A stretch of 64,000 nt of DNA, taken from NCBI GenBank assembly GCA_029204225.1, contig CM055092.1, positions 81,453,464-81,517,463 of the forward strand, written 5' to 3'. Positions within the stretch are counted from its first letter, which is position 1, and each line of letters opens with the position of its first letter. Position numbers and translations under genes: made by a program. The notes under the pieces were generated by a model, which was not told the DNA's origin, did no database searches, and saw only the letters and a list, made by a program, of their open reading frames with translations. Positions 11,301 to 23,010 of the stretch are shown piece by piece. This DNA comes from Diphasiastrum complanatum. Lineage: Eukaryota > Streptophyta > Lycopodiopsida > Lycopodiales > Lycopodiaceae.

Positions 11301-12893
11301 TGAACATGAACATGTGATCAAGTATTGTTTTGATATATACTTGCAGAGTTAACAAATCTTTGTATGGAAGATTTATGGACTAACTTATAAATTATTTGGG
11401 TAAGGATCTAAATGTGGTGTTATTCTTCACCTAGGAGATTTCTGAATCATTGGCAATTAACTCGAGGAGTTGATTACTCCAGGATGAAGTTAATTGGTAA
11501 AACGATCAGTGTGATGTGGTTTCACCAGGAACTGATGGTTTTGAATTATATAGCTTGTAAGATACATGATTAGTGAATCATTTGGGTTCATCAGTTAAAA
11601 TTATGTACATGGGATATACAGTATTCTTGGAAGAGAGTATTCTTTAGTTAAGGAATAGACTTAGCTCATTAGTGATTGTATCCTATAGCGCTCAATTGGA
11701 TAACGAATCATAATGAATCCAAGAATAATAACTGATTTGATTTTCAGTAGGACTTTGGAAGTCTAGATGTGATTCTGGATTGTAATCTTAAGTTTTTTGT
11801 AGTTGAAGATGATTGTCATTTTGGCTTGAATCTTGCACTTCAGTTAAAGAATCATGTTTTGGAAGTATTCCTAAATCCAGTATTTTCTTAATGGAAATAT
11901 TTTGGAATGACTCTTACTTTTCCTAATTTATGTTGGACATATACTCCAGTATTTTATAAATGATTAAGTATAATTTTGGATTCCAGAAAATTATGATTGA
12001 CGAATCATATGAATCTAAATATTTATGGTTGGTGGATCATAAATAAGTACTTAATTATTGTCAGAGGATTATTGAGAATTGATGATTCTTAAGTGTGATG
12101 AGTAATTCTTGATCTATTATTTAAGTAAGAATTCAGATCAATGTTTTGAATCTCTCTACTCCAATATTTTATTTGAGAATCTATGGATCTCATATATATT
12201 CTCACAAGATAAGTATTCTAATTATGGGAAATTTAATTTATCTAGTGGATGTTATTCTGGTACAGTTTATGGTCTACAGATGCTTGAGTACAGTTCTTCA
12301 TTTGATTGGATCTCCAGTTATCATAGGAGACAGACAAGTATATTAAGATGAATGAATGTTATTTTCTTGCATTTCGTGCTAGAAACAGGAGCATTTAACT
12401 CAAAAGAGTACCTCGAATACTCAAAGTTGAGTTTCAATCATTCTATATCTTAATGATTCTCCCAGAGATTCTAATTGAATGAATCATCATAACTTAGAAT
12501 TCGGATTCTAAGGATATGTGTACTTGAAAGCTGATGGATTATCTGTCATAGTTGTGGATAATTTCATACTGTAATTATAATCATTTTATTATTTCTTTAA
12601 CTTTAATCTCTTAAGTTAGGTTGTTTCACTCAGTGTTTTATGTAAGTGCTTTACATGAAGGTGATGTTAATAACTTGTGGTGAATATAACCCAGATGGGA
12701 AATTTATCGCTTAGTTTACTTTTCAAACCTGAGTTGTACTCCAAAGTAGAAATTATCACTTGGAAAATAGGATTACCTCTAAGTACTTGTTTGATGTGAA
12801 AAGTAACATAAGGATAATGATTTTCTAGGTTGATATTGAGAGTTAAAAGAACTGTTCTTGTTATTCTTTCCTGTTTAGTGAGCTTGAAGCAGT
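8366..12893. other. AT-rich eroded DNA, probably an old LTR-retrotransposon interior
   Basis: About 4.5 kb with no recognisable gene on either strand. Stops are frequent in all frames. Because a PPT and LTR-like start sit at its right end (12894-12909), the best inference is a heavily decayed retroelement interior. No protein motif supports this. Confidence 0.35.
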
Positions 12894-12908
12894 TTAAGGA
12901 GGGAAGAA
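12894..12908 (+). promoter_or_regulatory. Candidate polypurine tract
   Basis: TTAAGGAGGGAAGAA directly precedes TGTCATCTCC, a typical PPT/3' LTR junction on the plus strand. Confidence 0.6.
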
Positions 12909-13408
12909 TGTCATCTCCATGACCAGCAAGTAGGATTTAGTATACTCTTAGTCTTAGATACACTGTACTCCAGTAAATCAAGTTGTTAGTTATGCCACTT
13001 CATACTGGATGTGACCCGAAAGTAACTAATATCCTTGTGAGGCCCAGAACACACTAAATGGAGTTTAGACAAGGTATAGTGTATGAATGTGTAGAGTTAT
13101 CAATAGCAATTCTATGAATAGTTGGTCCATTCTTAGGACTCTATTCTAGGTGAATCTATATATAAGGAACTTAAGACTACGCATGGCTATGTGCCCAAGT
13201 TGCTTTTGGCTCTATATATTGAGGCCAAACTTGTCGTACTCCTCATTGTGGTCATTAATTCATTGCTAGGGTTTCACTCTACCTTCATGCTTCTTATTCC
13301 TTGGCTTGGGGGTGAAGCTTCTAGAGTTGATTGGTTGCTTCTACTTGGTTGGGTGGTTGCTCCATAGTGTGTTTTGTCTTGTAAATAGGATCTTAGGGAG
13401 CTTCCCTT

Positions 13409-13411
<3 letters not shown>
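12909..13411 (+). repeat. Candidate 3' LTR (right end not defined)
   Basis: Starts TGTCATCTCC after the purine tract and contains a TATA-like TCTATATATAAGG at about 13153. The expected CA end was not located, because the sequence runs into the (CT)n tract. No matching 5' LTR was found upstream, so this rests on the PPT, the TG start and the TATA box. Confidence 0.45.

Positions 13412-13494
<83 letters not shown>
13412..13494. repeat. (CT)n microsatellite, about 41 repeats
   Basis: Uninterrupted CT dinucleotide tract of 83 bp. The poly-Ser-Leu and poly-Arg-Glu frames read through it are artefacts. Confidence 0.97.
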
Positions 13495-13498
<4 letters not shown>

Positions 13499-13569
13499 TA
13501 AAGGCTTGTGTGATGACGAGAATGATTTATGATTGAACATAATTGCATTCATTTTTTACTTTTATATTC

Positions 13570-14290
13570 ATTGTAATACTTTCTGTATACTGACTCCTAG
13601 TTGTTGCGATGTCAATACCAATACATATGTTGTCTGCTCACTAACATTTCAAGTTCAAACAAGACGGGGGTTCGTAACTTCCATAAAACAGTGAGAAAAA
13701 TGAACAACGCCAAAACTACGAGGGAAATGAAGGGTGCATTAATTAATGGTTGGAATATTAATGATGTCCAAATTAATCCACATTGAGGACTACACTATAA
13801 TAGGTGCTCATTGGCCCTACAAGTGACTTGTATGCAATGATTGTGTATTTCTTCTATAATGCCACAAAAGAGGGCCACGGTAAGGTCAACAAAATGCTGT
13901 GTGAGCCATTAGCAGTCCTTGAATATGATGCTTAGCGAAATCAAAGAGAGAATGATGTTGCTACTTTGAACTTAATAAATCTAAGTGGTTGCATGTGGTT
14001 TATTTGAATTCAAACAAGTGTCAACATGTGACAGAGGAAGATCTACAATAGAAAAGGTCTTCATCCGTAAAACATTGATACTTGTTTAAATCTAAACAAA
14101 CAAATATAATTATTAAGTTTGAAGTAGCTGTAACCTTTTCTCTCGTTGATGTTAACGTTGTGAACCATCAAGTTCAAGGACGCGAATGGCTTGCACACCA
14201 TCAGTCTCTTTGGTGCCTCTTTGGTGGCATCATAGCTAGATGAAACACCCAATTGGCCCATACAACTCGATTCTAGTGCTAGTGAGCCCG
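13570..14290. repeat. Dispersed repeat A, copy 1
   Basis: Matches 38490-38850 and 39470-40010 over long stretches, such as TACTGACTCnTAG, ATTTCAAGTTCAAACAA, CTACTTTGAACT, AAGTGGTT-CATGTGG and GAAACACCCAATTGGCCCA (GAAATACCCAATCGACATA in copy 3). No gene is visible. It always follows a (CT)n tract. Confidence 0.8.
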
Positions 14291-14660
14291 CATATCGTGC
14301 ATCCTTAATGTATTTGGTTAATCATTAATATTCCAAGAATTCATTGTATGTCCTAATTTGCCCTCATGGTTTAATTCTTTATTTTATTTCCCACCGGTTT
14401 ATCAAAGTTTAGGGTCTCATTATTGTTGTTTAAAGTTTAGGGTTTATTGTTATATATGGATGAAAATGTATTTATCTACTGATATTGTCCCCGTACCTTT
14501 GACTCGGTATCTCTCTCTCACAGATACTAAATATGATTGAAACCTAAACTAAGAGCAATAAAAGTAAACTAAACTCTATAACCATGATATGTTAAGATTT
14601 GAGAACAAAAGCATGAAACATAAACTAATATATAACATAGCGTAAACTAGTAGCATGAAA

Positions 14661-14683
14661 CACACACACACACACACACACAC
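14661..14683. repeat. (CA)n microsatellite
   Basis: Short CA dinucleotide tract inside the A/B repeat. The equivalent positions at 40130-40330 also carry CACACA runs. Confidence 0.9.
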
Positions 14684-14714
14684 GAAGAAAAAAAAAAGAG
14701 AATATTATAAAGTG

Positions 14715-14935
14715 CTAATAAAAACTCCCGAACCATACGATTATATCCGTTTCTAGAATGTCACCACATGCTCCCTACATGCGGTGTTTGGGCTTTCTTG
14801 TGGAACTTCCAACAAGAAACATTTGAACCACGTCTTTAATGGAAGAAATCAAGGGCCACACACCTTCCTAGTATTGGGAGTTTTGATTACCTTTAGCTCT
14901 CTCATGATCTCTCTCTCTCTCTCTCTTTCATTTTC
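14715..14935. repeat. Dispersed repeat B, copy 1
   Basis: Carries GAATGTCACCACATGCTCCC, TTTGGGCTTTCTTGTGGAAC, CAAGAAACATTTGAACCAC and CACACCTTCCTAG, and ends in TTTCATTTTC after a CT-rich tract. Closely related to 39160-39420, 40370-40570 and 40840-40985. Confidence 0.82.
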
Positions 14936-15339
14936 TTTCTTCTCTCATTCTCTATCTCCTGATATATACTCTACCAAACACATATACAAGTACTCAAAAT
15001 TCCAAGTTCAACAAAGAAAACAACTCAAAATTGCAACTAAAAAAGCAACTCAAAATTGCAAGTTCAACAAAAAAAACATCAGAAATGATACTATTGTTCT
15101 TCGGAACAGCAAACCTCGGAACAAGGGCCACTATACAGTCAATAGACCCACCTACTCTAAGTCAATTCTGTAGATTATCCACTCTTGGGAAAATCTATAC
15201 ACACTCTCGCTCTCTCTCTCACACTTCTTATAAGCAACATCAATTCTTGTAAGCCTCAAACCTATGAAAATGAAACTAACAACATGAAACATGAACTAAC
15301 AAGAGTCGATGACTATCAACGAACAAGCACTTAGTCAGC
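14936..15339. other. Low-complexity A-rich and CT-rich DNA, no gene
   Basis: Contains short internal repeats of ACTCAAAATTGCAA and AAGTTCAACAAA and small CT tracts. No supported coding region. Confidence 0.6.
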
Positions 15340-16802
15340 CGATTTAGTCTATGGAAAGAAGCTATGGATATAGAGTATTCATCTCTTATCAAGAACTAGA
15401 CTTAGACTATTGTCGAATTACCTACCAGCAAAAATGTAGTTGATTGCAAATGGTTATTCAAAATCAAGTACAAGTTAGTTGAAAGTATCGATTGAAGAAA
15501 GACTTGACTTGTCACTAGAGGATTTTCTTAGGTACACAATGTTGACTACACTGAGACCTTCAGTCTAGTTGTTAAACATTTTTCTTTCAGAATTCTATTG
15601 TCATTTGTTGCTGTAGCAGATTTGGAAATACATCAAATGGATGTATAGACAACATATCTTAATGGAGTTATTGAAGAGGACATTTACATGGTTCAATCTA
15701 TAGGTTAGAATATCGAAGGTAAGCACAATCATGTTCGTAAACTCCATCATGCAGTTTATGGCTTGAAGCAATCTGCTCAAGCATGGTTTCAAAGGATCAA
15801 TACTTTGCTTATCGATCACGGCTATAAACGAAGCACTTCAGATTTGAATGTCTACTTCAAGTCAAGGCAACATTCTTTTAATATCATCACTTTGTATGTA
15901 GACGACGCATTGCTTTTCAACAACAAATTTGACATGACCGATCTGGGTGAAGCTCATTACTGTCTAGGTATTCAAATCCAATGAGACAAAAAGCAAAGGT
16001 TGATTTACATTACGCAGCAAATATACATTCACAATGTCTCAATCAGATATAATCTAATGAATTGCAAATTATCTCTCTCACTAATGAAACCAGGACTCAA
16101 GATGTCGAAGGACCATTGTCCCTGAACAATGGAAGAGAAGGAGCACATGCATGAGTATCGCTATCAGATTATAATAGGATCTCTTATGTAATAGCTTTTG
16201 CAGTTAGTTCCTTAAGTCAGTTTATGACCAATCCTTGTATTACACATTGATAGGCTCTTATTAGGGTTTTGAGATATCTTTGATCTACTATGGACTCTGC
16301 ATTTGTTATGGAATATTCTTAGTGGTCATTTAGATGAAAGTTGGGCAGGAGATGTAGACACTCGTAAATCCACTTCTGAATTTACATTCTTCCTCAACAA
16401 TGGTCCTATTTCATGAAACAATCACAAGCAAACTTTTATTGCTCTATCTTCTACTGAATCAGACTATATCTCAGCCTCTCAAGCTACAAATGAAGCAGTA
16501 TGGTTGGGAAACTTACTTTCAGATATCAATCGAAATCAATATGCTCTGATAACTTTATTTGGTAATAAGTGCTATTGCTTTATCAGCCAACCCTAGATGC
16601 CATTCTAGGAGTAAGCACATTGAAATTAAGTATCACTATGTTAGAAGCAAAGTTATCAATAGAGAGGTTGACTTGCAGTACTGTTGACGAACGTAAGATA
16701 TGACAACAAATACTTTTACTAAAGCATTAAGCTTGGATGCACATGCAAAATTTTGTCCAGAACTAAGTTTGAAAGTCAAAGCATATTCAGATTAAAGGAG
16801 AG
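15340..16802 (+). pseudogene. Copia pol fragment: reverse transcriptase and RNase H (element A)
   Basis: Remnant of Ty1/Copia reverse transcriptase. It reads KNVVDCKWLFKIKYK, then LEIHQMDV, AVYGLKQSAQAWFQRI, and the catalytic YVDD as LYVDDALLF (about 15893-15918), followed by FDMTDLGEAHYCLGIQIQ. The RNase H part includes DTRKSTSEFTFFL and IALSSTESDYISASQA (about 16360-16495). TAG and TGA stops interrupt it in many places. It ends at GATTAAAGGAG (PPT), directly before an LTR. Gag, protease and integrase of this copy are absent. Confidence 0.85.
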
Positions 16803-17692
16803 TGTTTGATTATTCTACCTTGTTGGATTACTCTATGAAGTGGCTCAGTTGAATAATCGATCTTTTATTCTTCATCCACTTATTATCTAGTTGTGTAGTT
16901 TTCTTCCTGTTTCTACACAACCTACATAAATACTTGGGAATCACTCACATGTGGCTCCGACATATCGGACATCTTCCAACATATCGATGTCCCCTACGGA
17001 AGTCAAAAACTATGGCCACTTCGGCCATGTCGATGAAAGACAATTATCGTTCCACTTGAATTGAAGCTATAGACTTGTCATAACTGATTAGCAAGTAATT
17101 TCCATGAAGTCCTAACTGTATGGATGCCAATTCATCATGGCCAACTGGCTATTGCAATTTGCGACCTAATAGGTATCCTACTAGACATGCATCAATTGCT
17201 TAGTATAAATAGTTGATCATCAAACACAACTCCAACTCTTGCTCAACTTTCTAGCATAGTTTTTCTTTCAGAGTTCATTAGACTATTGTTACTCGTGCTT
17301 ACTACTTATCAGTGGAAGCACAATCAGACAGAGTTTACAACTACTCAGAGATAGCTTAGAGTACACAGTTTCTATCTGCAGTTTTCTTGTGCTCATCATC
17401 ATCTGATTTTGTACATGCCACATGCTGAATCAATCTACTCCTTTTATTGTGTTTATTATTATGTCAGAATGTATGCATCTCTGTGATTGTTTTGTAAGTG
17501 ATGATATCTTATTGTTTTGTGTGATAATTTGATACTTCATTGTTTGGCTATGAAATCACTATAGTGCTCACAATTTCAAAGTCGGTCACTATAAGATTGA
17601 ACGTGACTTCTGTCATTATATTTTCTTCAATAGCAAAGAGGGCTTTAGCTCAATAAGTCAACTTGTCATTATTGCATTCTTTCTTTCCAACA
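16803..17692 (+). repeat. 3' LTR of Copia element A
   Basis: Starts TGTTTGATTATTC after the purine tract and ends TTTCTTTCCAACA. It resembles the LTRs at 22690-23747, 24209-24925 and 28010-28329 (shared AATGTATGCATCTCT, GGCTATGNAATCACTATAGT, AGATTGAACGTGA). Length about 890 bp. It abuts an unrelated Copia pol at 17693. Confidence 0.8.
17204..17212 (+). promoter_or_regulatory. TATA box in LTR A
   Basis: TATAAATAG about 400 bp into the LTR. The sister LTR has TATAAAT at 23158-23164 in the same context (TTAGTATAAAT). Confidence 0.6.
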
Positions 17693-19045
17693 TTCTTGAC
17701 TACTATGCTTGAAGAACCATCTTGTTTTGAAGAAGCTATTATTAAGTCACAATCTTGGAAAAATAATATGCAAATTGATTTTCATGCTTTGATGGAAAAT
17801 CAAACTTGGGAACTTATGAATCTTCCATATGGAAAGAACCCACTTTCTTGTAAGTGAATCTGTAGATTGAAGTATAATAAAGATGGATTCATTAATAAGT
17901 AAAAAGCAAGACTTTCAACAAAAGGTTTTTTGCAAACTAAAGGCTTGGATTATGATGAAACTTTTGCTCTTGCTTCTAAGCTTGTTAGTATAAGGATGAT
18001 CATTTGTCTTGCTACTTCATTCAAATGGGAGCTTTTCCAACTTGATGTTACTAATGCTTTCCTAAATGGATTTTTGGAAGAAGAGTTCTACATTTTGCAA
18101 CCCAGGGGCTTCATCAAGGAAGGAGATGAAGACAAAGTTTGCTACTTGAAGAAGAGTTTATGGACTCAAGCAAGCACCTAGAGCTGGGTACTCTAGGTTG
18201 CACATCTACCTCTACTCTATCTCTTATGAGCCTTGGTTGTATGTCAAATGTAATCATGGCAAGATCAATATTTTGGTTTTGTATGTAGATGATATCATCC
18301 TTATAGGAAATGATGTTGATGGCATAAGAGATGTCAAAATTGCTCTGTCTAGTGAATTCAAGATGGTAGATCTAGGACTTCTTAAGTCACATATTTGGAA
18401 TAGTAGTCTCTAGAGGTAGTGATTTCACTTTATTTGACAATCAAAGTATGCTATTTCCACCTTAGAAATGTTTGGAATGAAAGATTGTAAAGAGATTGAC
18501 ACCCCTCTGCAGCAAGTTGTGAAAGTTTCTATTGATGGTGATGAAGCATCCTTTGAGGACATCACACTCTATAGAAAGCTTATTGGATCCTTGATCTATT
18601 TAACAATCACAAGACCTGATCTAAGTTTTAGTGTAAGCAAGTTGAGCCAATATATGAAAGGTCCTTTAGTATGTCATTGGAAAAGAACCAAAAGAGTTCT
18701 TTGATACATTTCATCTACTAGGAATTTTGGCATTGTCTATCAAGGGACTAATTTGTGCTTGAGAGCAATCTCGGACTCATATTTTTAAAGTGATAAGATG
18801 AATATAAAATCCGTAAGTGCCTTTGGTACATTCCTGAATGGACGATTTATATCTTGGCTTTAAAAAAAGCAAGATACTATCTCTCTATCCTCTTGTGAAG
18901 CCGACTATAAAGCATTGACATCAATAACCAAGGAGGTTCTATGGCTCAAAAGACTTTTCGAGGAGCTTCATGTGATCAAGGCCGAGGAGACTCCATGCAT
19001 TTATTGTGATAATCAAGCATCACTCTAGCTATTTGATCTAAGTTG
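17693..19045 (+). pseudogene. Copia pol fragment, second family (RT and RNase H)
   Basis: A different Copia copy that starts abruptly at the end of LTR A. It reads HALMENQTWELMNLP, GLDYDETFALASKLVSIRMI, FQLDVTNAFLNGFLEEEFY, then LVLYVDDIILIGND (YVDD box near 18277-18318). After a gap it continues with LYRKLIGSLIYLTITRPDL and the RNase H-like LSSCEADYKALTSITKEVLW and IYCDNQASL (to about 19028). Stops occur at several points. RT is shortened between SLWTQAST and the YVDD box. No 3' LTR follows directly. Confidence 0.83.
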
Positions 19046-19765
19046 ATTTGTACATAACTTGGTATCACACTTGTGGAGCCTGTTCCCATGTGTGGATGGT
19101 AGTCATAAATGGTAGTTAGATTGATTGACTCAAGTATGAACTAGTTAGAAGATAGTGAAGTAGAAAATTGCCATGTGGCACCATTTCATTGATAGATCAT
19201 CCATTTCCATGTGAATGAGACATGCTTTCCACATGTGAGACGCTATTCCCACATGTGTATATATCTGGAAAATATCAGTAGGATTTGATCTTACAAGTTC
19301 CTATAAGCTAGGAGAAATCACCTCAAATCAAGCAAATAAAGGTGAGGCAATGGCACCAAGTTACGATCCAACGAGATGGGGCTTACACATGCCAGACATG
19401 TTGAGTCAGCATACCAGGTTGAAATGTGCATCATTGTAAATAATCCAATCTTGATGAGAGATCTTGATTTTGAGGCAATACCTTGTTATTTTCACTATTT
19501 GTGTTGTGATTTCTTGCATTGAATGATATCAATGAGTAATGTACTATAAGTGATTAATCGGTCTACTTGGCATCCAACACCTCTTGTGGATTGATTGTAG
19601 ATCCAATTAAGGTCCAAAAATTTCATATTTTAACACTCTGCTTGATAGTTGGATGAGGAGGAGACATGAAAGAAGTATAGATTGTGTCATCGGAGGCATC
19701 AAAGGGATGATTCTTTGGATTATAATTCGTGACATTCTAATTCGGATACATCATATTTTGATGAC
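19046..19765. other. Unassigned sequence, possibly a truncated or solo LTR
   Basis: Contains repeated CCCATGTGTG and CCACATGTGA motifs and a TATA-like GTGTATATATCTGG (about 19254). No ORF of note. No matching target duplication was found, so an LTR call stays tentative. Confidence 0.3.
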
Positions 19766-20036
19766 GTAGTTAAAATAACAATAATGAACATGTGGTTCTT
19801 TCACAATTACTTTTTAAGTTCGACGGTGACACCTTTGCTTGGTTCTAGAGTTATCAGGCCGATACTTTTACAAGCCCTATGTTAAGTACTTAAGTTGTTT
19901 TCTTTGTACTTGACAATTAATGATGTGAATAGATGTCTTTTGGCGATGGTGTGCGTGGGAGCAATTCTACTTCTTCTTGCCTTAAAGAACTTAATGTTGT
20001 GTTTGTCTTATTGAACCGATCCTTCTAAGTCTTTGA
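19766..20036 (+). repeat. LTR related to the one at 48089-48365, with a degenerate PBS
   Basis: Shares TTAAAATAACAATAATNAACATGTGGTTC, GGCCGAT-CTTTTACAAGCCCTATGTTAAGTACTTAA and ACTTCTTCTTGCCTTAAAG with 48089-48365, each read in short blocks. It is followed at 20037 by TTTGTACCAGAGCC, a decayed form of the TGGTATCAGAGCC primer site, so this looks like a 5' LTR on the plus strand whose gag and pol are gone. Confidence 0.65.
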
Positions 20037-20048
20037 AATTTGTACCAG

Positions 20049-20390
20049 AGCCTTGGGGTGATTGCAATCAGTGGGCAATGAAGAGAACCAGATTTGAGAA
20101 AAACTCTATAGTGAATTTAATGACGGTGAAGGCTTTGAAAGTAGAGCTATATAGCAGCAATTGGATTCGATTGGCAGCTTTGGTGTATCAAACCAAACGA
20201 TTAGAGATTTATAAAATTTCTCAAGCATAGGAGAAGCCTTCCACTACACTTGTGTTTCGAGTTCTTGTGGGAATCAGAGTCTTGGGTTAACGGAAATTTG
20301 AATTTTTCAGAGAAGAAATTCTTGAGAAGGAGTTTGCAGTTGGTGTGTGCTCTATACTCGACCGATTGACGAACTGTTTGAATCAGTGCA
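20049..20390. other. Leader-like sequence, no gene
   Basis: Follows the degenerate PBS. One short open frame on the plus strand (to 20230) has no recognisable motif. Confidence 0.4.
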
Positions 20391-20916
20391 TTACTTGTAG
20401 TGGGGCAACCTCAGTGGAAGAGGTTTTGTTAGAAAAAGTCGTGAAAGAGGCAAAACTTTGCTGAGTATAAGTTTAGATTTCACAGAATAAAAACACGGAT
20501 CTTTCCCGACACATAACACTTTTGGAAGCTGTAAAGTGGTGGAGGGCCACCAAGGTGGCTTTACTTCAATACTTGTAACAACATCCCACAACTCGTTGAT
20601 GATTAGCAAAGTCTTTATCTTCAATTTCGACAAGTAGTAATTGGATCCATTCAGCTTATCTGCGATAAGACACGCTTTACTTTGAGAATCCATCTCAAAT
20701 TTTTAGTTAGTTGATTGTATAGATGATGTTAAAAATGATGTCGTGTTGCGCTATCAATAGAATATCAATTCTTTGATACTAAAACTGATGCAATGAACTG
20801 AAGAATATGATATCAATTTGATATCATGAATAATGTCAAGTATTAGAGCTCTGATATAACCGATCGCTTTGATACTATGAAGGTAATAGCATATTAAAGA
20901 ATACGCTCTAATACCA
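20391..20916 (-). pseudogene. Copia gag start with PBS, minus orientation (element D)
   Basis: The minus strand reads MDSQSKACLIADKLNGSNYY and then INELWDVVTSIEVKP from 20693, the same gag N-terminus as the Copia element at 28598 (MDSQSKAGLIADKLNESNYY). After VKP the frame leaves gag homology. Upstream on the minus strand lies the primer site TGGTATTAGAGC (20916-20905), directly after an LTR end CCCAACA. It is a truncated gag of the 28 kb family in reverse orientation. Confidence 0.8.
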
Positions 20917-21170
20917 TGTTGGGAAGAGGTGATGAGATGAGAGAAAACAATTTGACAAACTTGAAGTAGGTAGATGACTTCATTGAGCGCAACAGAATGA
21001 ACCTTCTTTCTTGTGCATGACTATGCCTACAAGTGTTGAACAAAAGGCAGTATTAAAAATCACGTCGTTGGAGGGTTTGCGGAACTCAAGGCAACCCTAA
21101 CCCTAGTTAATAAATAAGAGGGATTTGGCACCCTACGTGTGTAAGTCCAACCCGATGATCACATAGTTAT
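20917..21170 (-). repeat. Candidate 5' LTR end of minus-strand Copia element D
   Basis: The LTR terminus (TGTTGGGAAGAGG on the plus strand, CCCAACA on the minus) abuts the PBS at 20916. The outer limit is not clear, so the right coordinate is approximate. This LTR does not resemble those of the 28 kb Copia, although the adjoining gag does. Confidence 0.45.
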
Positions 21171-21533
21171 TTAATTAATCAGAAAGTCAATAAAAGGACT
21201 TTAGGTTTTTTTGCGGGACTTTTAATGTTGCAAGGCCTAAATGTCAAGTTAGTGAATAAAGTTGGGACTCCCACCAAAATTGGTTCAAATTTAAATTCAA
21301 ATTGGTTCCCTCCAATTTTGAAATGGGTTCCCACTCTTTTTTAAGTTTGAATAGTTAGGGAGGTAGAAATGGACCAATAGGATTTTGAGGCCAAGGTGCT
21401 CCTCTCTACTATAAATAGGGGCAAACTCGAGCTGCTCCTCATGTTCATATCCTCATTTCAATACAAGCAGATTGGTTCTCTTATGGAATGGATTTGTGAA
21501 TGTCCTTGGTCTCTATCTCTTTTCCTCCATCTC
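21171..21533 (+). promoter_or_regulatory. Gene-free stretch with a TATA box at 21410-21418
   Basis: TATAAATAG on the plus strand, followed by GGGCAAACTCGAGCTGCTCC, looks like a core promoter, most likely inside an LTR. No ORF depends on it within the visible sequence. Confidence 0.4.
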
Positions 21534-22139
21534 TCATGCTTTTGTTGTGTTTGCTAATTGTTGGATCTGAATGTATTTTGAATTGCTATTTCTTATGCTT
21601 TTTGTAAGAGAGAAAGGGAGAGAGAGAAAGAGTAAGCTATCAACCAGATTTTGTTCAATATCAGTGCCCTTCACGTTCCCTCCAGGCAGAGCTTTTGTCA
21701 TACAAATCTGTCCCTTGTAATCCAAGAGAACCAAGTTTGAGCTCCTACCCAAAACTACAATACAATGTTCCTTTAGCCAGGGAAGGCCCAAAATTACATC
21801 GAAGGCATCCATCTCTAAAATAAAAAAGCTAAGTTTAGCCTTCCATCTCCCAATTTGCACCGGGATGTTCAATGTTGCTTTGTCTACGTCCAGTGCTCCC
21901 TTTGCTATTTCTACCTTGAGCGTTGATGTTACATTTCTGGTCGGCAAGCTGAACTGTTCCACTACATTCCTTGAGATATAGTTATGTGAAGCTCCGGAGT
22001 CGATCATGAAATCTGACTTCCTCCCCGCGATCTTTCCGGATAGGAATAATAATCTTGAACCAATCTTGGGGGTTGCCCCATGGAAGCTCCTTTCCATACT
22101 TGTATGTCGTCCACCCACAAATGTAAATTCCTCCTTCAA
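21534..22139 (-). pseudogene. Ty3/Gypsy gag-protease fragment
   Basis: 201-codon open segment on the minus strand with a retroviral aspartic protease. It shows FMIDSGASHNYIS with catalytic Asp and the flap-end motif FDVILGLPWLKEH, the layout of plant chromovirus proteases. It lacks gag upstream and RT downstream, and after LVLLDYKGQI the sequence loses homology. The frame itself is intact, but as an isolated domain it is a truncated piece. It may belong to the same family as the pol at 60073, whose protease is missing. Confidence 0.85.
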
Positions 22140-22689
22140 CTCCCAACTAGATCAGATCACCTGGAAGAAGTTAAGCAACCAAGGGTTATTCAGGTCCAAA
22201 CAAGCACACCACAAACGAACATACCAACCAAAGCAAACACAAAGGATCCCTCTCAAGCCACCTTCCTAGAGTTTCTTAGTGTACAATAACTAGTTTTCCA
22301 ACTTTGTGTGTGCATACTGCCCCTCCATGAACACCATTTTGATTCATACATCCTTGCACATTTTTCCATCTAATTTCAATGATAGCCACACATTAAGTAA
22401 TGAGTCTCATCTTGATGACCAACATCTCTAACAAGAGGTTCACCTTCATATTGGAGGCTTGTATCTCCTTTGCCTACCATCTCCATCCCTTATGCTAATG
22501 TATCATGTCTAATGTTTTGAGCATAGTACAAGATTCCATAAACTGTAATTAAATTTTAAATGATTTCTAAGAATTTCAGATATAAAAGTATAGACAACAG
22601 TTACGAATTTTTAGATTTTATTGAAAATGAGCTAAAAAATACACAATAGCACCCATCTGAGTGCTTAATATTTGTAGCGCAGTATAATT
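22140..22689. other. No gene seen
   Basis: AT-rich sequence without recognisable features between the Gypsy protease fragment and the Copia LTR. Confidence 0.5.
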
Positions 22690-22864
22690 TGTTGGATTAT
22701 TCTCCTTCGTACTAATCGACTAATCGATTTTAAATCTTCATCCAACTGTTTATCCAGTTCTACAGATTTTCGCGTGTTTTTATACAGTTTGTAGAAATAC
22801 ACGGAGTTTGACAATAGTGGTGGGTTTTCTCTCTCTACAAAAACCTGACAGCGTCACATTTTTC

Positions 22865-23010
22865 CCCTATCAATAATTATGTATAAAAATGCAGTGTCGT
22901 TTTTTTCGCATTTTTCGCCTATCAGAAATTACGTGTAAAAATGCAGTGTCATCTTTTTCGCTTTTTCGCTTGTCAGGAATTCCGTGTAAAAATAGGGTTT
23001 GATTTTTTTG
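22865..23010. repeat. Tandem ~52-55 bp repeats within LTR B
   Basis: Three copies of AATTACGTGTAAAAATGCAG followed by TGTCG, a T-run and TTTTTCGCCTATCAGG. The 3' LTR has its own three copies at 24255-24400. LTR A (16803-17692) lacks them, so the array marks a sub-family. Confidence 0.8.

Noticed and set aside
13274-13552. Open frames across the (CT)n tract on both strands
   Set aside because: Dinucleotide repeats give long alternating dipeptide frames by chance.
19075-19590. Solo LTR between TGTGGAGCC and ATCCAACA
   Set aside because: TG...CA ends exist but the flanking 5-mers do not match, so it is not called as a solo LTR.
20230-20402. CACTACAC (20237) and CTTGTAGTG (20393) as possible ends of a tiny CACTA element
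   Set aside because: The inverted match is only about 7 bp and there is no 3-bp target duplication; the right motif overlaps a Copia gag fragment.
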